A stretch of 64,000 bases of DNA from Kistimonas sp964291505 (GCA_964291505.2 OZ220199.1:186001-250000); one strand, 5' to 3'. Counted from the first letter of the stretch, positions 17,862-27,206 are shown. Notes: a model not told the origin generated them from the sequence alone. Made by a program: numbers and translations.

Positions 17862-18488
17862 TTAGACAGCTGCCTGATGATTGAGAAGCTTATAGCCACG
17901 CTCAGCCTTGCTGACATCACACGGTGTTAGTGAAACAGACAAACGTAACTGCTCCGCGATTTCATGCAGCGCATCTTCAGCACCGGAAATCAATTCAATC
18001 TCAACTTCGGATATCACTTCACGCTGTCGTCCAGCACGGATTTCTCCCAAATCCAGTGCCAGTTCGACACAAGCCCGGTGCTCACCCGCCCAGTTCAGCG
18101 TGAAGGCCGTCCGCTGAAAGTCTGTCGTGAAAACGGGCTTCAGTGCAGACTGGTCTACATCCGACAAGCTGTGAGGCCAGACCCCGCTGAGTACTGCCGT
18201 ATCGAGCTGATCAGTCTCCAGGGGCCATTCCCATTCCCCTCGCTGGCTCAACCCGTTCCGACTTTGTCCACGGGTTTTCAGGGTTTGGATAAATCGCCCC
18301 TGCTTTTCGCGGATACGGAGCGCCACCCGGGCCTGGTGCAGCCGTTGGTCAGGCGTATCAAAATAGGTATTTTGTAGCTGAAAGGTACGCTGGTCTGCGC
18401 CATGGGTACCGTTCAGCAGGGAGTCAGATAACAGCTGACTGTGTGCTTCAGGCGCTATCAGCAGCTTGAGTTCGGTTTCTTTGGACAT
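17862..18488 (-). CDS. CYTH domain protein (triphosphate-binding)
   Basis: A 208-residue protein opening with MSKETELKL, the ExExK signature (Glu4, Glu6, Lys8) of the CYTH superfamily, which binds triphosphates and divalent metal in a beta tunnel. Further matches are the aromatic/Arg-rich strand LQNTYFDTPDQRL and VALRIREKQGRFIQTLKTRG, carrying the basic residues that hold the phosphate chain. It corresponds to the N-terminal half of E. coli YgiF (an inorganic triphosphatase) without the CHAD domain. The likely activity is tripolyphosphatase; thiamine triphosphatase or class IV adenylate cyclase are alternatives. It is divergent from the phosphate transport pair. Confidence 0.85.
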   Translation of the reverse strand: MSKETELKLLIAPEAHSQLLSDSLLNGTHGADQRTFQLQNTYFDTPDQRLHQARVALRIREKQGRFIQTLKTRGQSRNGLSQRGEWEWPLETDQLDTAVLSGVWPHSLSDVDQSALKPVFTTDFQRTAFTLNWAGEHRACVELALDLGEIRAGRQREVISEVEIELISGAEDALHEIAEQLRLSVSLTPCDVSKAERGYKLLNHQAAV

Positions 18489-18658
18489 AGGCGTTTCTGA
18501 CAGGCTATTCCCGAAAATAGGGACCGTCTATTCTAGCGCGCTCACTCCATAGATAAAATCATACAGATAGTCAGCCAGTCTAACCGGATACGGATTTCCA
18601 CCTATTCTGAAGAGCGTTATACTACCGACCTTCTCACATCGACCCAGGTAACCGGCGC

Positions 18659-19339
18659 ATGCCCCCAAGCAACCTGTTATCCAGCGTATTTGGCCGTTCG
18701 CCTATCGGCCCTATCCAAAAACATATCAGTCTGGTGCATGAATGCGCCTCCGAGCTGCAGCCCTTTTTCGAAGCAGCGCTGAGTGAAGATTGGGAACAGG
18801 CAGAACATTACCAGCAGCGCATTGTGGATCTGGAAGAGCAAGCAGATCAGATAAAGAAACAGGTGCGCCTGTCGCTGCCCAAGAGTCTGTTTCTCCCGGT
18901 CCCCAGAACCGACCTGCTGGAAATCGTGACCGTGCAGGATAAGGTAGCCAACCGCGCCAAGGATATCGCCGGCCTGGTGCTGGGTCGCCAGATGCGTTTT
19001 CCTGAGGAACTCCATGAAGCCCTTGGACATTACCTGAACCGCTCGATCCAGACCTCCGCCCAAGCCCTGAAAGCCATGAACGAACTCGATGAACTGCTCG
19101 AAACCGGCTTCCGCGGCCGGGAAGCGGATATGGTCGAGGAAATGATTGAAGAACTGGACAACCTGGAAAGCGAGACCGATGATCTGCAGGTTCAGATTCG
19201 CCGCGTGCTGTTCGCGCTGGAGAAATCACTGCCGCCGGTGGATGTCATGTTCATGTACAAGATCATCGACTGGGTAGGCGATCTGGCGGATCGCGCCTCA
19301 CGGGTGGGCAGCTACCTGCAGCTGCTACTGGCCAAATAA
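18659..19339 (+). CDS. DUF47 / PhoU-like protein (TIGR00153)
   Basis: A 226-residue, almost wholly helical, charged cytosolic protein. The opening NLLSSVFGRSPIGPIQKHISLVHEC and the heptad-rich body with EQADQIKK, VQDKVANRAKDIAGLVLGR and DWVGDLADRASRVGSYLQL are typical of the DUF47 family. These PhoU-like bundles are nearly always encoded directly before a Pit phosphate permease, as here (33-base gap), and are thought to regulate it, though the mechanism is not established. Confidence 0.93.
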   Translation: MPPSNLLSSVFGRSPIGPIQKHISLVHECASELQPFFEAALSEDWEQAEHYQQRIVDLEEQADQIKKQVRLSLPKSLFLPVPRTDLLEIVTVQDKVANRAKDIAGLVLGRQMRFPEELHEALGHYLNRSIQTSAQALKAMNELDELLETGFRGREADMVEEMIEELDNLESETDDLQVQIRRVLFALEKSLPPVDVMFMYKIIDWVGDLADRASRVGSYLQLLLAK

Positions 19340-19372
19340 CCTTCCTGCTCAGTTACTTTCTGGAAACGCAGT

Positions 19373-20644
19373 ATGTCAATCATTGCAGAATACGGCACGA
19401 TCCTGCTGATCATGGCCTGTGTATTTGGCTTTTTCATGGCCTGGGGTGTCGGTGCCAATGACGTCGCCAATGCCATGGGTACCTCCGTTGGCTCCAAAGC
19501 GCTGACGGTCAAGCAGGCTATATGTATCGCTATCGTACTGGAATTTGCCGGCGCCTATCTGGCCGGCGGTTCGGTCACGGCAACCATCCGCAAGGGGATC
19601 ATTGACCCCACCATGCCGGAGTTGGTCGCCAACCCGGAGCTATTGGTTTATGGCATGCTGGCAGCGCTATTAGCTGCTGGCACATGGCTGCTGGTCGCCA
19701 CACACTTTGGCTGGCCAGTCTCCACGACCCACTCGATAGTGGGGGCTATTGTCGGCTTTGCCGCTGTTGGTATTTCGGTGGATGCGGTCAACTGGGGTAA
19801 GGTCAGCTCTATTGTTGCCAGCTGGGTCGTCTCACCAGTGTTATCGGGAGCGCTGGCCTTTATGGTGTTCAGCAGTATCCAGAAATTGATTCTGGATACT
19901 GCCAACCCCTTTCAGAACGCCAAACGTTACGTGCCCATTTATATGTTCCTGGTCGGCTTCATGATGGCCATGGTGACCTTTACCAAGGGCCTGAAGCATA
20001 TCGGTCTGGAACTGACGGATATGGAAAGCTTCATGGTATCGGTCATTATCGGCCTGGTGGTTATGATCATCGGCAAGATGGCTATCAGTCGGATCAAGGA
20101 AGACCATAAAGCTGACAAAGCCTTCCACTTCTCCAGTGTGGAAAAAGTCTTTGGCGTCATGATGATTTTCACTGCTTGTTCCATGGCCTTTGCCCATGGT
20201 TCCAATGACGTGGCTAACGCGGTCGGTCCTCTGGCTGCTGTGGCCAGTGTCGTCATGTCAGGCGGCGAAATCCTGACCAAATCCGCCATGCCGGGCTGGA
20301 TACTGCTACTGGGTGGTATCGGTATCATCACGGGGCTGGCCACCTATGGCTACCGGGTTATGGCAACCATCGGCAAGCATATCACTGAGCTGACCCCCAG
20401 CCGCGGTTTTGCAGCGGAACTATCTGCGGCCAGCACCGTTGTACTGGCATCGGGCACAGGCCTTCCTATTTCGACCACACATACATTGGTCGGTGCTGTT
20501 CTCGGTGTTGGACTCGCCAGAGGCATTGGAGCGCTGAACCTCCGGGTCATCAGCACCATCTTTATGTCCTGGATTGTCACCCTGCCAGCCGGTGCACTGC
20601 TGGCAATTCTGTTCTTCTATATCATCCAGGCCATCTTTGGTTAA
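19373..20644 (+). CDS. Inorganic phosphate transporter, Pit family
   Basis: A 423-residue inner-membrane carrier with about ten hydrophobic segments. The two inverted-repeat signatures of the PiT family are clear: GANDVANAMGTSVGSKAL near residue 27 and HGSNDVANAVGPLAA near 276. The paired TTHS/TTHT motifs (VSTTHSIVGA, ISTTHTLVGA) are also present. Members import phosphate, usually as a metal-phosphate complex, using the proton or sodium gradient. It is paired with the DUF47 gene upstream and ends at a strong bidirectional terminator. Confidence 0.95.
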   Translation: MSIIAEYGTILLIMACVFGFFMAWGVGANDVANAMGTSVGSKALTVKQAICIAIVLEFAGAYLAGGSVTATIRKGIIDPTMPELVANPELLVYGMLAALLAAGTWLLVATHFGWPVSTTHSIVGAIVGFAAVGISVDAVNWGKVSSIVASWVVSPVLSGALAFMVFSSIQKLILDTANPFQNAKRYVPIYMFLVGFMMAMVTFTKGLKHIGLELTDMESFMVSVIIGLVVMIIGKMAISRIKEDHKADKAFHFSSVEKVFGVMMIFTACSMAFAHGSNDVANAVGPLAAVASVVMSGGEILTKSAMPGWILLLGGIGIITGLATYGYRVMATIGKHITELTPSRGFAAELSAASTVVLASGTGLPISTTHTLVGAVLGVGLARGIGALNLRVISTIFMSWIVTLPAGALLAILFFYIIQAIFG

Positions 20645-20656
20645 ATCTCACCATAA

Positions 20657-20700
20657 AAAAACGGCTTTCTTCCATACGGGAAGAAAGCCGTTTTTCTTTT
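20657..20700. terminator. Bidirectional Rho-independent terminator
   Basis: A 17-bp stem (20657-20673 with 20679-20695, core ACGGCTTTCTTCC/GGAAGAAAGCCGT) is flanked by A-run and T-run on opposite sides, so it can end both the pit transcript and the convergent permease transcript. Confidence 0.92.
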
Positions 20701-20753
20701 AATGTCATGAATATCGTTGACCTGTCATTCAGGCAATACCGTATCCAACAGAC

Positions 20754-22019
20754 TTAACTGCCAAATGCAGGCAACCATCCCGCCATATTCATCAACTGGC
20801 AAATCAGTACAACAAGCGCAAAGAGCAGAACCAACACCATCCGCGGTGTTCCGCCCGGTACCCGATATCCTCCATTCATGCCTCGGGAGCGACAAACAGC
20901 AGCCATCAACACTGGAACAATCAAGGCAAAGACCGTTGCACAAATACCCGCATATCCGATCGCGGCAAGAAAACCATTAGGTGCAACGATGGCAAGCAAT
21001 GTTGGTGGCGCCAGAGTCATAAGTCCGGTAATCAGGCGTCCCCGTAAATCATTGGCAAAACCGAACAGGTCAGCAATATAGTCAAACAGACCCAGCGCTA
21101 CACCAATGAAAGAAGTCGCTACAGCCAAATGGGAGAACAACTGCAACAACAGGGATAAGCCCAGACTGACACCACTTTGCTCCAGTGCACCAATTAAATG
21201 CCCAATATTGCCACCAGCAGCCAGTACAGCAGGAAACGCATCACGCTCCAGGTTACCCAGAACACTGACCTGCCATACCAGATAGAACATCAGGGTAATG
21301 AGGGTGCCGATAATCGCAGCACGGCGCAGAGCAACCGGTTCCTTGCCAAAGTATTTCACCAGGCTGGGAATACAGTTCTGAAAACCGAAACTGACCATCA
21401 GAAACGGAATCGCTCCCGCGATGTAGGGCATGGTTTCTGTCATCGGCAAACCGGGGAAAAGCGTCTGACTGTCAGCTGAGCTCAGTAACCCATGACAGAA
21501 TCCCAGGAAAGTCAGCACCATACCACCGAGCATGACCGTGGTAATACGATCAACGGCTCCGGCACCAGCGACAACAAACACCCCCAGCACCGTTGCAAAC
21601 AGTAAGGCCGAAAAACTGGCATTCAGTTCAATACCCGTCAGCATACCCAGGCTATGGCTGACGACAGAACTGCCGCCGGAGACGTAGGCATAGGTCAGGA
21701 TGTACAACACAAACGCGACGGATAAACCATTCAGAATCCGTCCGGTACGCCCCAGGGTATCACCTGCCAGCGTATCGAAACTGTCTGATGGCCGGTAGCA
21801 AAGGTTGGTTTCCAACAGGTACATCCCGCCGCTGTACATACAGAACCAGACGCCCAGCAACAGTAACAACGACCAACCAAACCACATACCGCTGGTGACA
21901 ATAGGCAGTGAAAACATGCCTGCACCCACGGTGCTGCCGGCCACGATCAGTGCGCCGCCCAGTACACCGGGTTTTCTGCGGGAAAACGTTGGATTTGCGG
22001 TGGTCAGTGTTTCCGTCAT
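20754..22019 (-). CDS. Aromatic amino acid permease (TyrP/Mtr, HAAAP family)
   Basis: A 421-residue carrier with about eleven transmembrane segments. The N-terminal GGALIVAGSTVGAGMFSLP stretch is the family signature around the first broken helix of hydroxy/aromatic amino acid permeases such as Mtr, TnaB and TyrP. FGFQNCIPSLVKYFG and the late IAPNGFLAAIGYAG also match. It takes up tryptophan or tyrosine by proton symport; which one cannot be told. With the two ABC importers upstream it adds to the amino-acid scavenging content of the region. It stands alone between a terminator and a 337-base gap. Confidence 0.9.
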   Translation of the reverse strand: MTETLTTANPTFSRRKPGVLGGALIVAGSTVGAGMFSLPIVTSGMWFGWSLLLLLGVWFCMYSGGMYLLETNLCYRPSDSFDTLAGDTLGRTGRILNGLSVAFVLYILTYAYVSGGSSVVSHSLGMLTGIELNASFSALLFATVLGVFVVAGAGAVDRITTVMLGGMVLTFLGFCHGLLSSADSQTLFPGLPMTETMPYIAGAIPFLMVSFGFQNCIPSLVKYFGKEPVALRRAAIIGTLITLMFYLVWQVSVLGNLERDAFPAVLAAGGNIGHLIGALEQSGVSLGLSLLLQLFSHLAVATSFIGVALGLFDYIADLFGFANDLRGRLITGLMTLAPPTLLAIVAPNGFLAAIGYAGICATVFALIVPVLMAAVCRSRGMNGGYRVPGGTPRMVLVLLFALVVLICQLMNMAGWLPAFGS

Positions 22020-22356
22020 TCTGAATTATCCATAACCTGACAACTGACAGTTCGACACCCCCGGTGTACCTGTCAGTCCGGATCAGTGGTTTTGATGTTA
22101 TTAACAAAAATACAAGGAGGGCGAGACTGTCGTGTCCCGTCATCACATGGCAGGAAAACCGATTTCTTGCGACGTACTGACAGTTTGTTATTCGGAGAAT
22201 AAGGTGACGTCCGCTCACGATGTCACCCTACACAGCCCTTATAACAGCCGGTATAAGGAGATTTACCAACAGGAGGAGATTTATGGAAGGACATTCCAGA
22301 AAGCCACTTGCTCACTCACAAATGACTTTCGTATAAACAGACGTAAACTCACTTTC
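22020..22356. other. Intergenic region between the permease and copper-protein genes
   Basis: This holds the upstream region of the minus-strand permease and the 3' side of the minus-strand copper gene. A hairpin GGTGACGTC/GATGTCACC (22203-22227) is visible. Two plus-strand frames have Shine-Dalgarno-like sequences: GTG 22132 (83 codons, running into the copper gene) after AAGGAGG, and a 17-codon frame ATG 22283 to TAA 22336 six bases after AGGAGG. The second could be a tiny peptide, but no supporting structure was found. Confidence 0.3.
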
Positions 22357-23313
22357 TCAAGAAGAAAAATTCCCTTTCTCTGAGACCATTTTTTTCACGG
22401 GAGCCAGCACATTGAGCACCGTGCCATTACTGAAATGCAGCTCAAGCGGCACTTTTTCACCGGTCACCAGATCTTTTTTCAAACCCATCAGCATAATATG
22501 ACGGCCACCCGGCTGAAGCTTGAGTTTCTTACCGGCCAGAATACGAGGGTCAGCCATGTGCTCCATCTTCATGACGCCATCTTCCATTTTACTGAGATGG
22601 AATTCAGCAAAATCCGCCACCGGCGTATCAATCCGCACCAGCTCCACATCTTTCTGACCACTGTTTTTGATCGTCAGATAAGCTGCAGTGTTTTTGCTGC
22701 CCGGCGGCATCGCCCTGACTCGAGGCTCCGACACCATCAGAGTCTGATGATGATCCATCACTGGCTGAGGTTTGACATCTGTCAGCACTTTCATAACCGG
22801 TGCTGTCACCTTGACCCGTTCACCATCCGAGAACGACAGGCTGAGCACCAAGTCTTCACCCATCGTCAATGGCTGATGCAACCCCATGATCATAATATGG
22901 TTACCTCCCGGAGCCAGGCGGGCCTGCTTACCCGCCTCAATGCGGATACCGGCCAGATGCTCCATCTTCATCAGCCCGTCTTCCATGCGCGTGGTATGGA
23001 GTTCTACCTTATCGGCAACTGGTTCGCCATTGCTGTCAAGTACATCAGCAGCAACCAAATCCATCGCCTGTGGACTGTTGTTCTTGATGACGACATAGGC
23101 AGCAGTATTCTTAGAGATAGGAGGCATCGCCCGGATACGAGCGTCAGATACCGTGACATCAGCAGCCACCGTGATGTCGGCAACCAGGAACCCCACAAGC
23201 CCCATAAGGCCATGTACAACACCATACCGTCGACGGCTTCCCGTAGGCCGCCAGATGACTGAAAAACATTGCGCCATACCGTTCATACGTCTGACATCCT
23301 TTCTCACTACCAC
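22357..23313 (-). CDS. Tandem-domain PCu(A)C periplasmic copper chaperone
   Basis: A 318-residue protein with a hydrophobic export segment at about residues 33-50, followed by two PCu(A)C (DUF461) domains. Both hold the complete Cu(I) motif H-x10-M-x21-H-x-M: His106, Met117, His139, Met141 in the first, and His239, Met250, His272, Met274 in the second. Each domain starts with the same RAMPP...KNTAAY pattern. Single-domain PCu(A)C proteins load the CuA and CuB centres of cytochrome oxidase, often with Sco; the fused duplicate is less usual. It is probably co-transcribed with the membrane-anchored protein upstream. ATG 23313 gives an unusually long leader; a nearer ATG (23283, residue 11) is possible. 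Confidence 0.9.
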   Translation of the reverse strand: MVVRKDVRRMNGMAQCFSVIWRPTGSRRRYGVVHGLMGLVGFLVADITVAADVTVSDARIRAMPPISKNTAAYVVIKNNSPQAMDLVAADVLDSNGEPVADKVELHTTRMEDGLMKMEHLAGIRIEAGKQARLAPGGNHIMIMGLHQPLTMGEDLVLSLSFSDGERVKVTAPVMKVLTDVKPQPVMDHHQTLMVSEPRVRAMPPGSKNTAAYLTIKNSGQKDVELVRIDTPVADFAEFHLSKMEDGVMKMEHMADPRILAGKKLKLQPGGRHIMLMGLKKDLVTGEKVPLELHFSNGTVLNVLAPVKKMVSEKGNFSS

Positions 23314-23412
23314 CCAATAGTGCGGCTGTCATCCGCACCACCATGCATTTATAAATTATGAAAACGCCTGATATTTTAGGAGGAATGATCGCTGCTGTCC
23401 CCCCAAAGATGG

Positions 23413-23880
23413 TTAATGCGTTGCTGGCCCTAGCACGAACTCCATGACATGCGCCTTACCTGACACCACGATATTCAATCGAGCCAGCCATACCATCGCC
23501 GAATTGACGGTACATAAACTGATAACCCCCTCGCCGCGCCAACGGATATCGCTCTCTGAATCCCGCGCCAGCATGACCGGTTGAAGCCCCATATCCATGT
23601 CCCGCCCCACAAATTGCACACTGACGGCATCAACGTTTTTTATTGGCAGTGTGGCGGTCAATGAAAGCGACTGCATGGCAGGCAAACTGGCTGGCTCAAT
23701 CTGCAGAAATACCGGGCCAACAGTATCCAGCTCGGCCTGACAGGGAACGTCACGGTTCAAGCAATCGTATCGGCTAATTGAAGGGGTAATATCTATCGGG
23801 TTGAACAGGCGTGGAAGGTACAGCATCAATCCCATCCCCACAATAATGCCGCCTGCTATCAAGAGTTTTCTGCCCACCAT
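23413..23880 (-). CDS. Membrane-anchored periplasmic protein of the copper locus, unknown
   Basis: A 155-residue protein with one N-terminal transmembrane anchor (residues 6-24, LIAGGIIVGMGLMLYLP) and a beta-rich periplasmic part. Two cysteines (Cys40, Cys47) flank a short loop, and a third lies in VISLCTVNSAMVWLA. Its overall layout recalls small proteins encoded next to sco or PCu(A)C genes, but I cannot name a family. It lies 99 bases upstream of the tandem copper chaperone on the same strand, so a role in copper delivery to respiratory oxidase is an inference from context. Confidence 0.6.
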   Translation of the reverse strand: MVGRKLLIAGGIIVGMGLMLYLPRLFNPIDITPSISRYDCLNRDVPCQAELDTVGPVFLQIEPASLPAMQSLSLTATLPIKNVDAVSVQFVGRDMDMGLQPVMLARDSESDIRWRGEGVISLCTVNSAMVWLARLNIVVSGKAHVMEFVLGPATH

Positions 23881-24002
23881 AGCCGTTCTTTATCGCTCAC
23901 CTAGTCTGGTGGTCGTTGATTATAGGTGAAACATTATGATGGCCAAGCCCCTGCACTGGAGACTCGGGATTTTTTACGTTTTTTGATGAAGTTAGATGGA
24001 GG

Positions 24003-24049
24003 GAAAAAACAAGCCGTGCAAACACAATCTCTCCTGTATTTACACGGCT
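24003..24049 (-). terminator. Terminator of the proline-rich coiled-coil gene
   Basis: AGCCGTG (24012-24018) pairs with CACGGCT (24043-24049) with partly paired interior. Reading on the minus strand, the hairpin is followed by TTGTTTTTTCCC. It lies about 57 bases after the stop at 24107. Confidence 0.65.
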
Positions 24050-24106
24050 ATGCGACTACATTCTATTCAAATCGTTGGTTATGCACCTATTAGCGATGAA
24101 GGAACG

Positions 24107-26212
24107 CTAATCAAGCTCAATACCATCAACATGCGCAGGGCCTCCTGCACTGCCTTGAGGGCCTTTCTTTGGCTGATGCTTTATAGCTATCTGGTTCAAT
24201 ATGCTTTTAATTGCATTAAGATCGTTTCCATTGATAGCAATAATCGCTTCTGCAGCTTTTTGGTGATCATCCGCACTTCCATAAAAACTATGATCCGTCA
24301 GGGTGCCAATACATTGCTCCATCAACTGACCATAGAAGGTTTGTCTGCCTGCTTCATCGTATTTGTCAGTATGAAATACATCATTGATCAGGCTTTGTGC
24401 CTTCCCGAAATAATCGAACACGGCCTGACTGACCTCTTCAACCTCACTACTCACTGGCTGATCGTTCGCAGGAACATGTGACAGCACGAGATCAGGCATA
24501 TTATTCTCATTCGGTATTGAAGGAAGTGGCTTCCTCGCCCTGTTTTCAGGGTCGGGTGCGACATTACTCGTGAGCGAACGACGACGAGCTGGAATGGGTG
24601 GGGGAAGCTCTGACTCGTCCACATCGATGGGAGGTGGTGGCACGATATCTGGCATGGAAAACTCATCATCTTCCGCAAATTCAGCCGGTGGTGGTGGAAC
24701 GACATCAGGCAGAGAGAACTGTGACTTGTCCGCAAACGCAGGTGGTGGTGATGGAACAACATCAGGGCGTGACTTCACACTATTTTGACTCTCAGGTTCA
24801 ACACGCGTTAGTGAAGTACGGCGAGTCGGAACAGGTTTGGGAGTATTTGTGGTTGATGCAGCCCATTCTTGTTTCTTTTGTTTCACCTTGGTTTTCTTCA
24901 TTTTTTCCAGCTTGTCAGGCGTAACGCCCTTCACTTTCAAATCAGGCATAACGGGTTGCAACGTTTTAAACTGCTTCTTTCGTCTTTCACGCAATACATC
25001 CAGATCTTTTCCCATATCCTTTTCAAGCTTATCAATCTGTCTTTGCACTCTGCTCTGGAAGGCCTGACCATCAATCCAATTATCTAACACCAGCAGTTTC
25101 AACTTTACTTTCCGCTTTCTTAAGCGTGTTCGTGTATCTTTTGCTTCATCAATAGCCTTTTTCAACTGTTTTCTTAACTCTATAAGCTCCTTCCTTGTAA
25201 GATTCTGGGCATCCAATCTTCCTTTAAAACGATAACCTATACTTTCTAGCAACTTTTCAGCTTCATCTACATCAGATTTTATCTTCGCATCATCCTCAAC
25301 TCTATCTTCCGCAATCATTTCTGCAGCATCGCCAAAAGTTTCGGATACCTTCTCTAGCCTTTCAATTTTTTTATCCAGCGCTTCTATCTCATTTTTCTTA
25401 TCGATTCTTTCCTCTGCATACTTACTCAAAGCCGTTTTTAAATCCTTCATATCTTCTTTATTTTTCTTTATTTTTTTACTGACTTTTTCCCTTTTCTCAT
25501 TCCTTTTTCTTGTAGCCTCTGCAACAATCTCCACAACACCCTTCGAAAACTCTTCAAGCCAGTCATCCAATGCCGCATCTCTATCAGCTGCAATCGCACT
25601 TCCAACCTTCTGCACACAGCCTTCTAAAAGACCTTCACGCTCATATAAACTGTTTCTCAATGAATCAATTTCTCGCTGATTATTTGCCAGAAAAGTTTGA
25701 TCATCCAACATTTGTGCTCTTAATGCTTCAATCGTTTCTTGCATCTTACTCTTAACTTGATCGTTATAACCTTGCAGATCAAATTGACTACTGAACATCT
25801 CAAGGACTCTTTGGTACTCTTCAGCATCCTGACGGCCAACGGCCTGATCCGAGTCTTGAAAGCGCTGATGTATTGCTTCCCTCGTTTCGTTGACCTGCTC
25901 TACACCTTTATTGTAAGCGGCTAGCTCCCTGGTCGTTTTGGGGCCAAACAACGCCTCCCCCTTTACCTTTCCTTCAGTTGGAGCATCCTGTACAACCTGA
26001 ACACTTCTTTCACGTAACGAATCAAATTCTTTTGGTTTTAATCCAAAAAACTTTTTCAGGCGAGCCAGCTTACCTTTATTCTTTTTATTATCAACAAGAG
26101 AAACCTTCAGTTTCTTTTGACCAAGACTAACACCGGAAACCTCGGTCTTGTTATTATTACCTAAATCTCTCCGACCAACCCTTTGATTAGACCCTCTGCC
26201 AACTCTATTCAT
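24107..26212 (-). CDS. Coiled-coil protein with SH3-ligand-like proline repeats, effector candidate
   Basis: A 701-residue protein. ATG 26212 is chosen because GGAGAAGG lies directly upstream; the frame extends 14 codons further to a TTG with no ribosome site. Residues 30-60 are basic. Residues 110-430 are long charged helices with coiled-coil heptads (KRNEKREKVSKKIKKNKED, NEIEALDKKIERLEKV). Residues 458-567 are proline-rich and repetitive: PVPTRRTSLT and PIPARRRSLT bracket three PD(V/I)VPxPPP units. PPIPAR is a class II SH3 ligand pattern, RKPLPSIP fits class I, and RRTSL/RRRSL fit basophilic kinase sites. The C-terminal 100 residues form a small helical domain. There is no signal peptide or membrane segment. 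The design resembles host-cytoskeleton-binding effectors, but no family is recognised. Its 5' half is visibly richer in A+T than the neighbouring genes. Confidence 0.65.
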   Translation of the reverse strand: MNRVGRGSNQRVGRRDLGNNNKTEVSGVSLGQKKLKVSLVDNKKNKGKLARLKKFFGLKPKEFDSLRERSVQVVQDAPTEGKVKGEALFGPKTTRELAAYNKGVEQVNETREAIHQRFQDSDQAVGRQDAEEYQRVLEMFSSQFDLQGYNDQVKSKMQETIEALRAQMLDDQTFLANNQREIDSLRNSLYEREGLLEGCVQKVGSAIAADRDAALDDWLEEFSKGVVEIVAEATRKRNEKREKVSKKIKKNKEDMKDLKTALSKYAEERIDKKNEIEALDKKIERLEKVSETFGDAAEMIAEDRVEDDAKIKSDVDEAEKLLESIGYRFKGRLDAQNLTRKELIELRKQLKKAIDEAKDTRTRLRKRKVKLKLLVLDNWIDGQAFQSRVQRQIDKLEKDMGKDLDVLRERRKKQFKTLQPVMPDLKVKGVTPDKLEKMKKTKVKQKKQEWAASTTNTPKPVPTRRTSLTRVEPESQNSVKSRPDVVPSPPPAFADKSQFSLPDVVPPPPAEFAEDDEFSMPDIVPPPPIDVDESELPPPIPARRRSLTSNVAPDPENRARKPLPSIPNENNMPDLVLSHVPANDQPVSSEVEEVSQAVFDYFGKAQSLINDVFHTDKYDEAGRQTFYGQLMEQCIGTLTDHSFYGSADDHQKAAEAIIAINGNDLNAIKSILNQIAIKHQPKKGPQGSAGGPAHVDGIELD

Positions 26213-26401
26213 GACCTTCTCCAAGAAGACGAAAATATCCATTTCAATACTCAATAGATTAGCGCATAAAAAAACCTCATCTTATTTTCAACCTCACAAA
26301 AAACAAATTAAGAACCCATCAATAACAAATATAATCTTTTGCAATCAATCAAGAAAAAATAATAAGATAAAGTCATTATTTAATGAGTGATAACTGTAAC
26401 C

Positions 26402-27202
26402 ATGTTCCTTTTTGATTCTCATTGTCATCTGGACTTCAATGACTTTCATACAGACCGCCCATCGATTCTTGACAGATGTCGCCAAAAAGGGATCAAAGCC
26501 ATTACCCTGCCGGGAACAACAATGGCTCGCTGGTCCACAATAATGACACTGTCCAATAATCTGTCAGATTCGTCTGCCATAATGTTCTATGCCTTGGGCC
26601 TGCACCCTTATTTTCTTGATGAACACCGTACGGATCACCTGACCACACTGGAACAATGCCTGATACAGCGCCCTGCTCGCCTCGTAGCTGTTGGTGAGAT
26701 CGGTCTGGACTTCTATCTTGACCATTTAGACAGAGACCAGCAGGTATCCCTGTTCAAAGCACAGGTGAAAATAGCCAAAGCCCATAAACTACCGATTATC
26801 TTACATGCCAGAAAATCCCATGACCGGATACTGAAAATCCTTCGGGAGCTTCATTTTCAGGAGGGCGGCATCGTGCATGCCTGGTCTGGCAGTGAACAGC
26901 AGGCTAACCGCTTTATTGAGATCGGCTTTAAACTGGGGCTTGGCGGCGCCATCACCTATTCCCGCGCTACCAAACTCCGCTATCTGGCCGCTTCCTTGCC
27001 GCTGACCAGCCTGGTGCTGGAAACCGATGCCCCGGATATGGCGCCAGCCGCTTTCAAGGGCCAGAGAAACTCCCCGGAATACCTGCCCCTGATTCTGGAT
27101 GAACTCTGCCAGCTGCGTCCGGAATCGGCAGATATCATTGCCCGGCAAACAACTCTGAACACGATGGACGCATTCCGCATTGAACCATCGCAAATACCCT
27201 GA
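26402..27202 (+). CDS. TatD family metal-dependent hydrolase
   Basis: A 266-residue TIM-barrel metallohydrolase from ATG 26402; a GTG five codons earlier is less likely because the family starts MFLxDSHCHLD. Metal ligands are visible in DSHCHLDF (HxH), VAVGEIGLDFY (Glu), PIILHARKSHD (His), IVHAWSGS (His) and LVLETDAPDM (Asp). TatD-type proteins are magnesium-dependent 3'-5' nucleases linked to DNA repair and DNA fragmentation. Closest in feel is E. coli YjjV. It is divergent from the proline-rich protein across an A+T-rich 189-base gap. Confidence 0.93.
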   Translation: MFLFDSHCHLDFNDFHTDRPSILDRCRQKGIKAITLPGTTMARWSTIMTLSNNLSDSSAIMFYALGLHPYFLDEHRTDHLTTLEQCLIQRPARLVAVGEIGLDFYLDHLDRDQQVSLFKAQVKIAKAHKLPIILHARKSHDRILKILRELHFQEGGIVHAWSGSEQQANRFIEIGFKLGLGGAITYSRATKLRYLAASLPLTSLVLETDAPDMAPAAFKGQRNSPEYLPLILDELCQLRPESADIIARQTTLNTMDAFRIEPSQIP

Positions 27203-27206
27203 CAGA

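Noticed and set aside
22132..22383. 83-codon plus-strand frame with AAGGAGG upstream
   Set aside because: It runs into the 3' end of the copper chaperone gene on the other strand, has no recognisable domain or composition, and its ribosome site is 11 bases away. It is mentioned only as part of the intergenic region.
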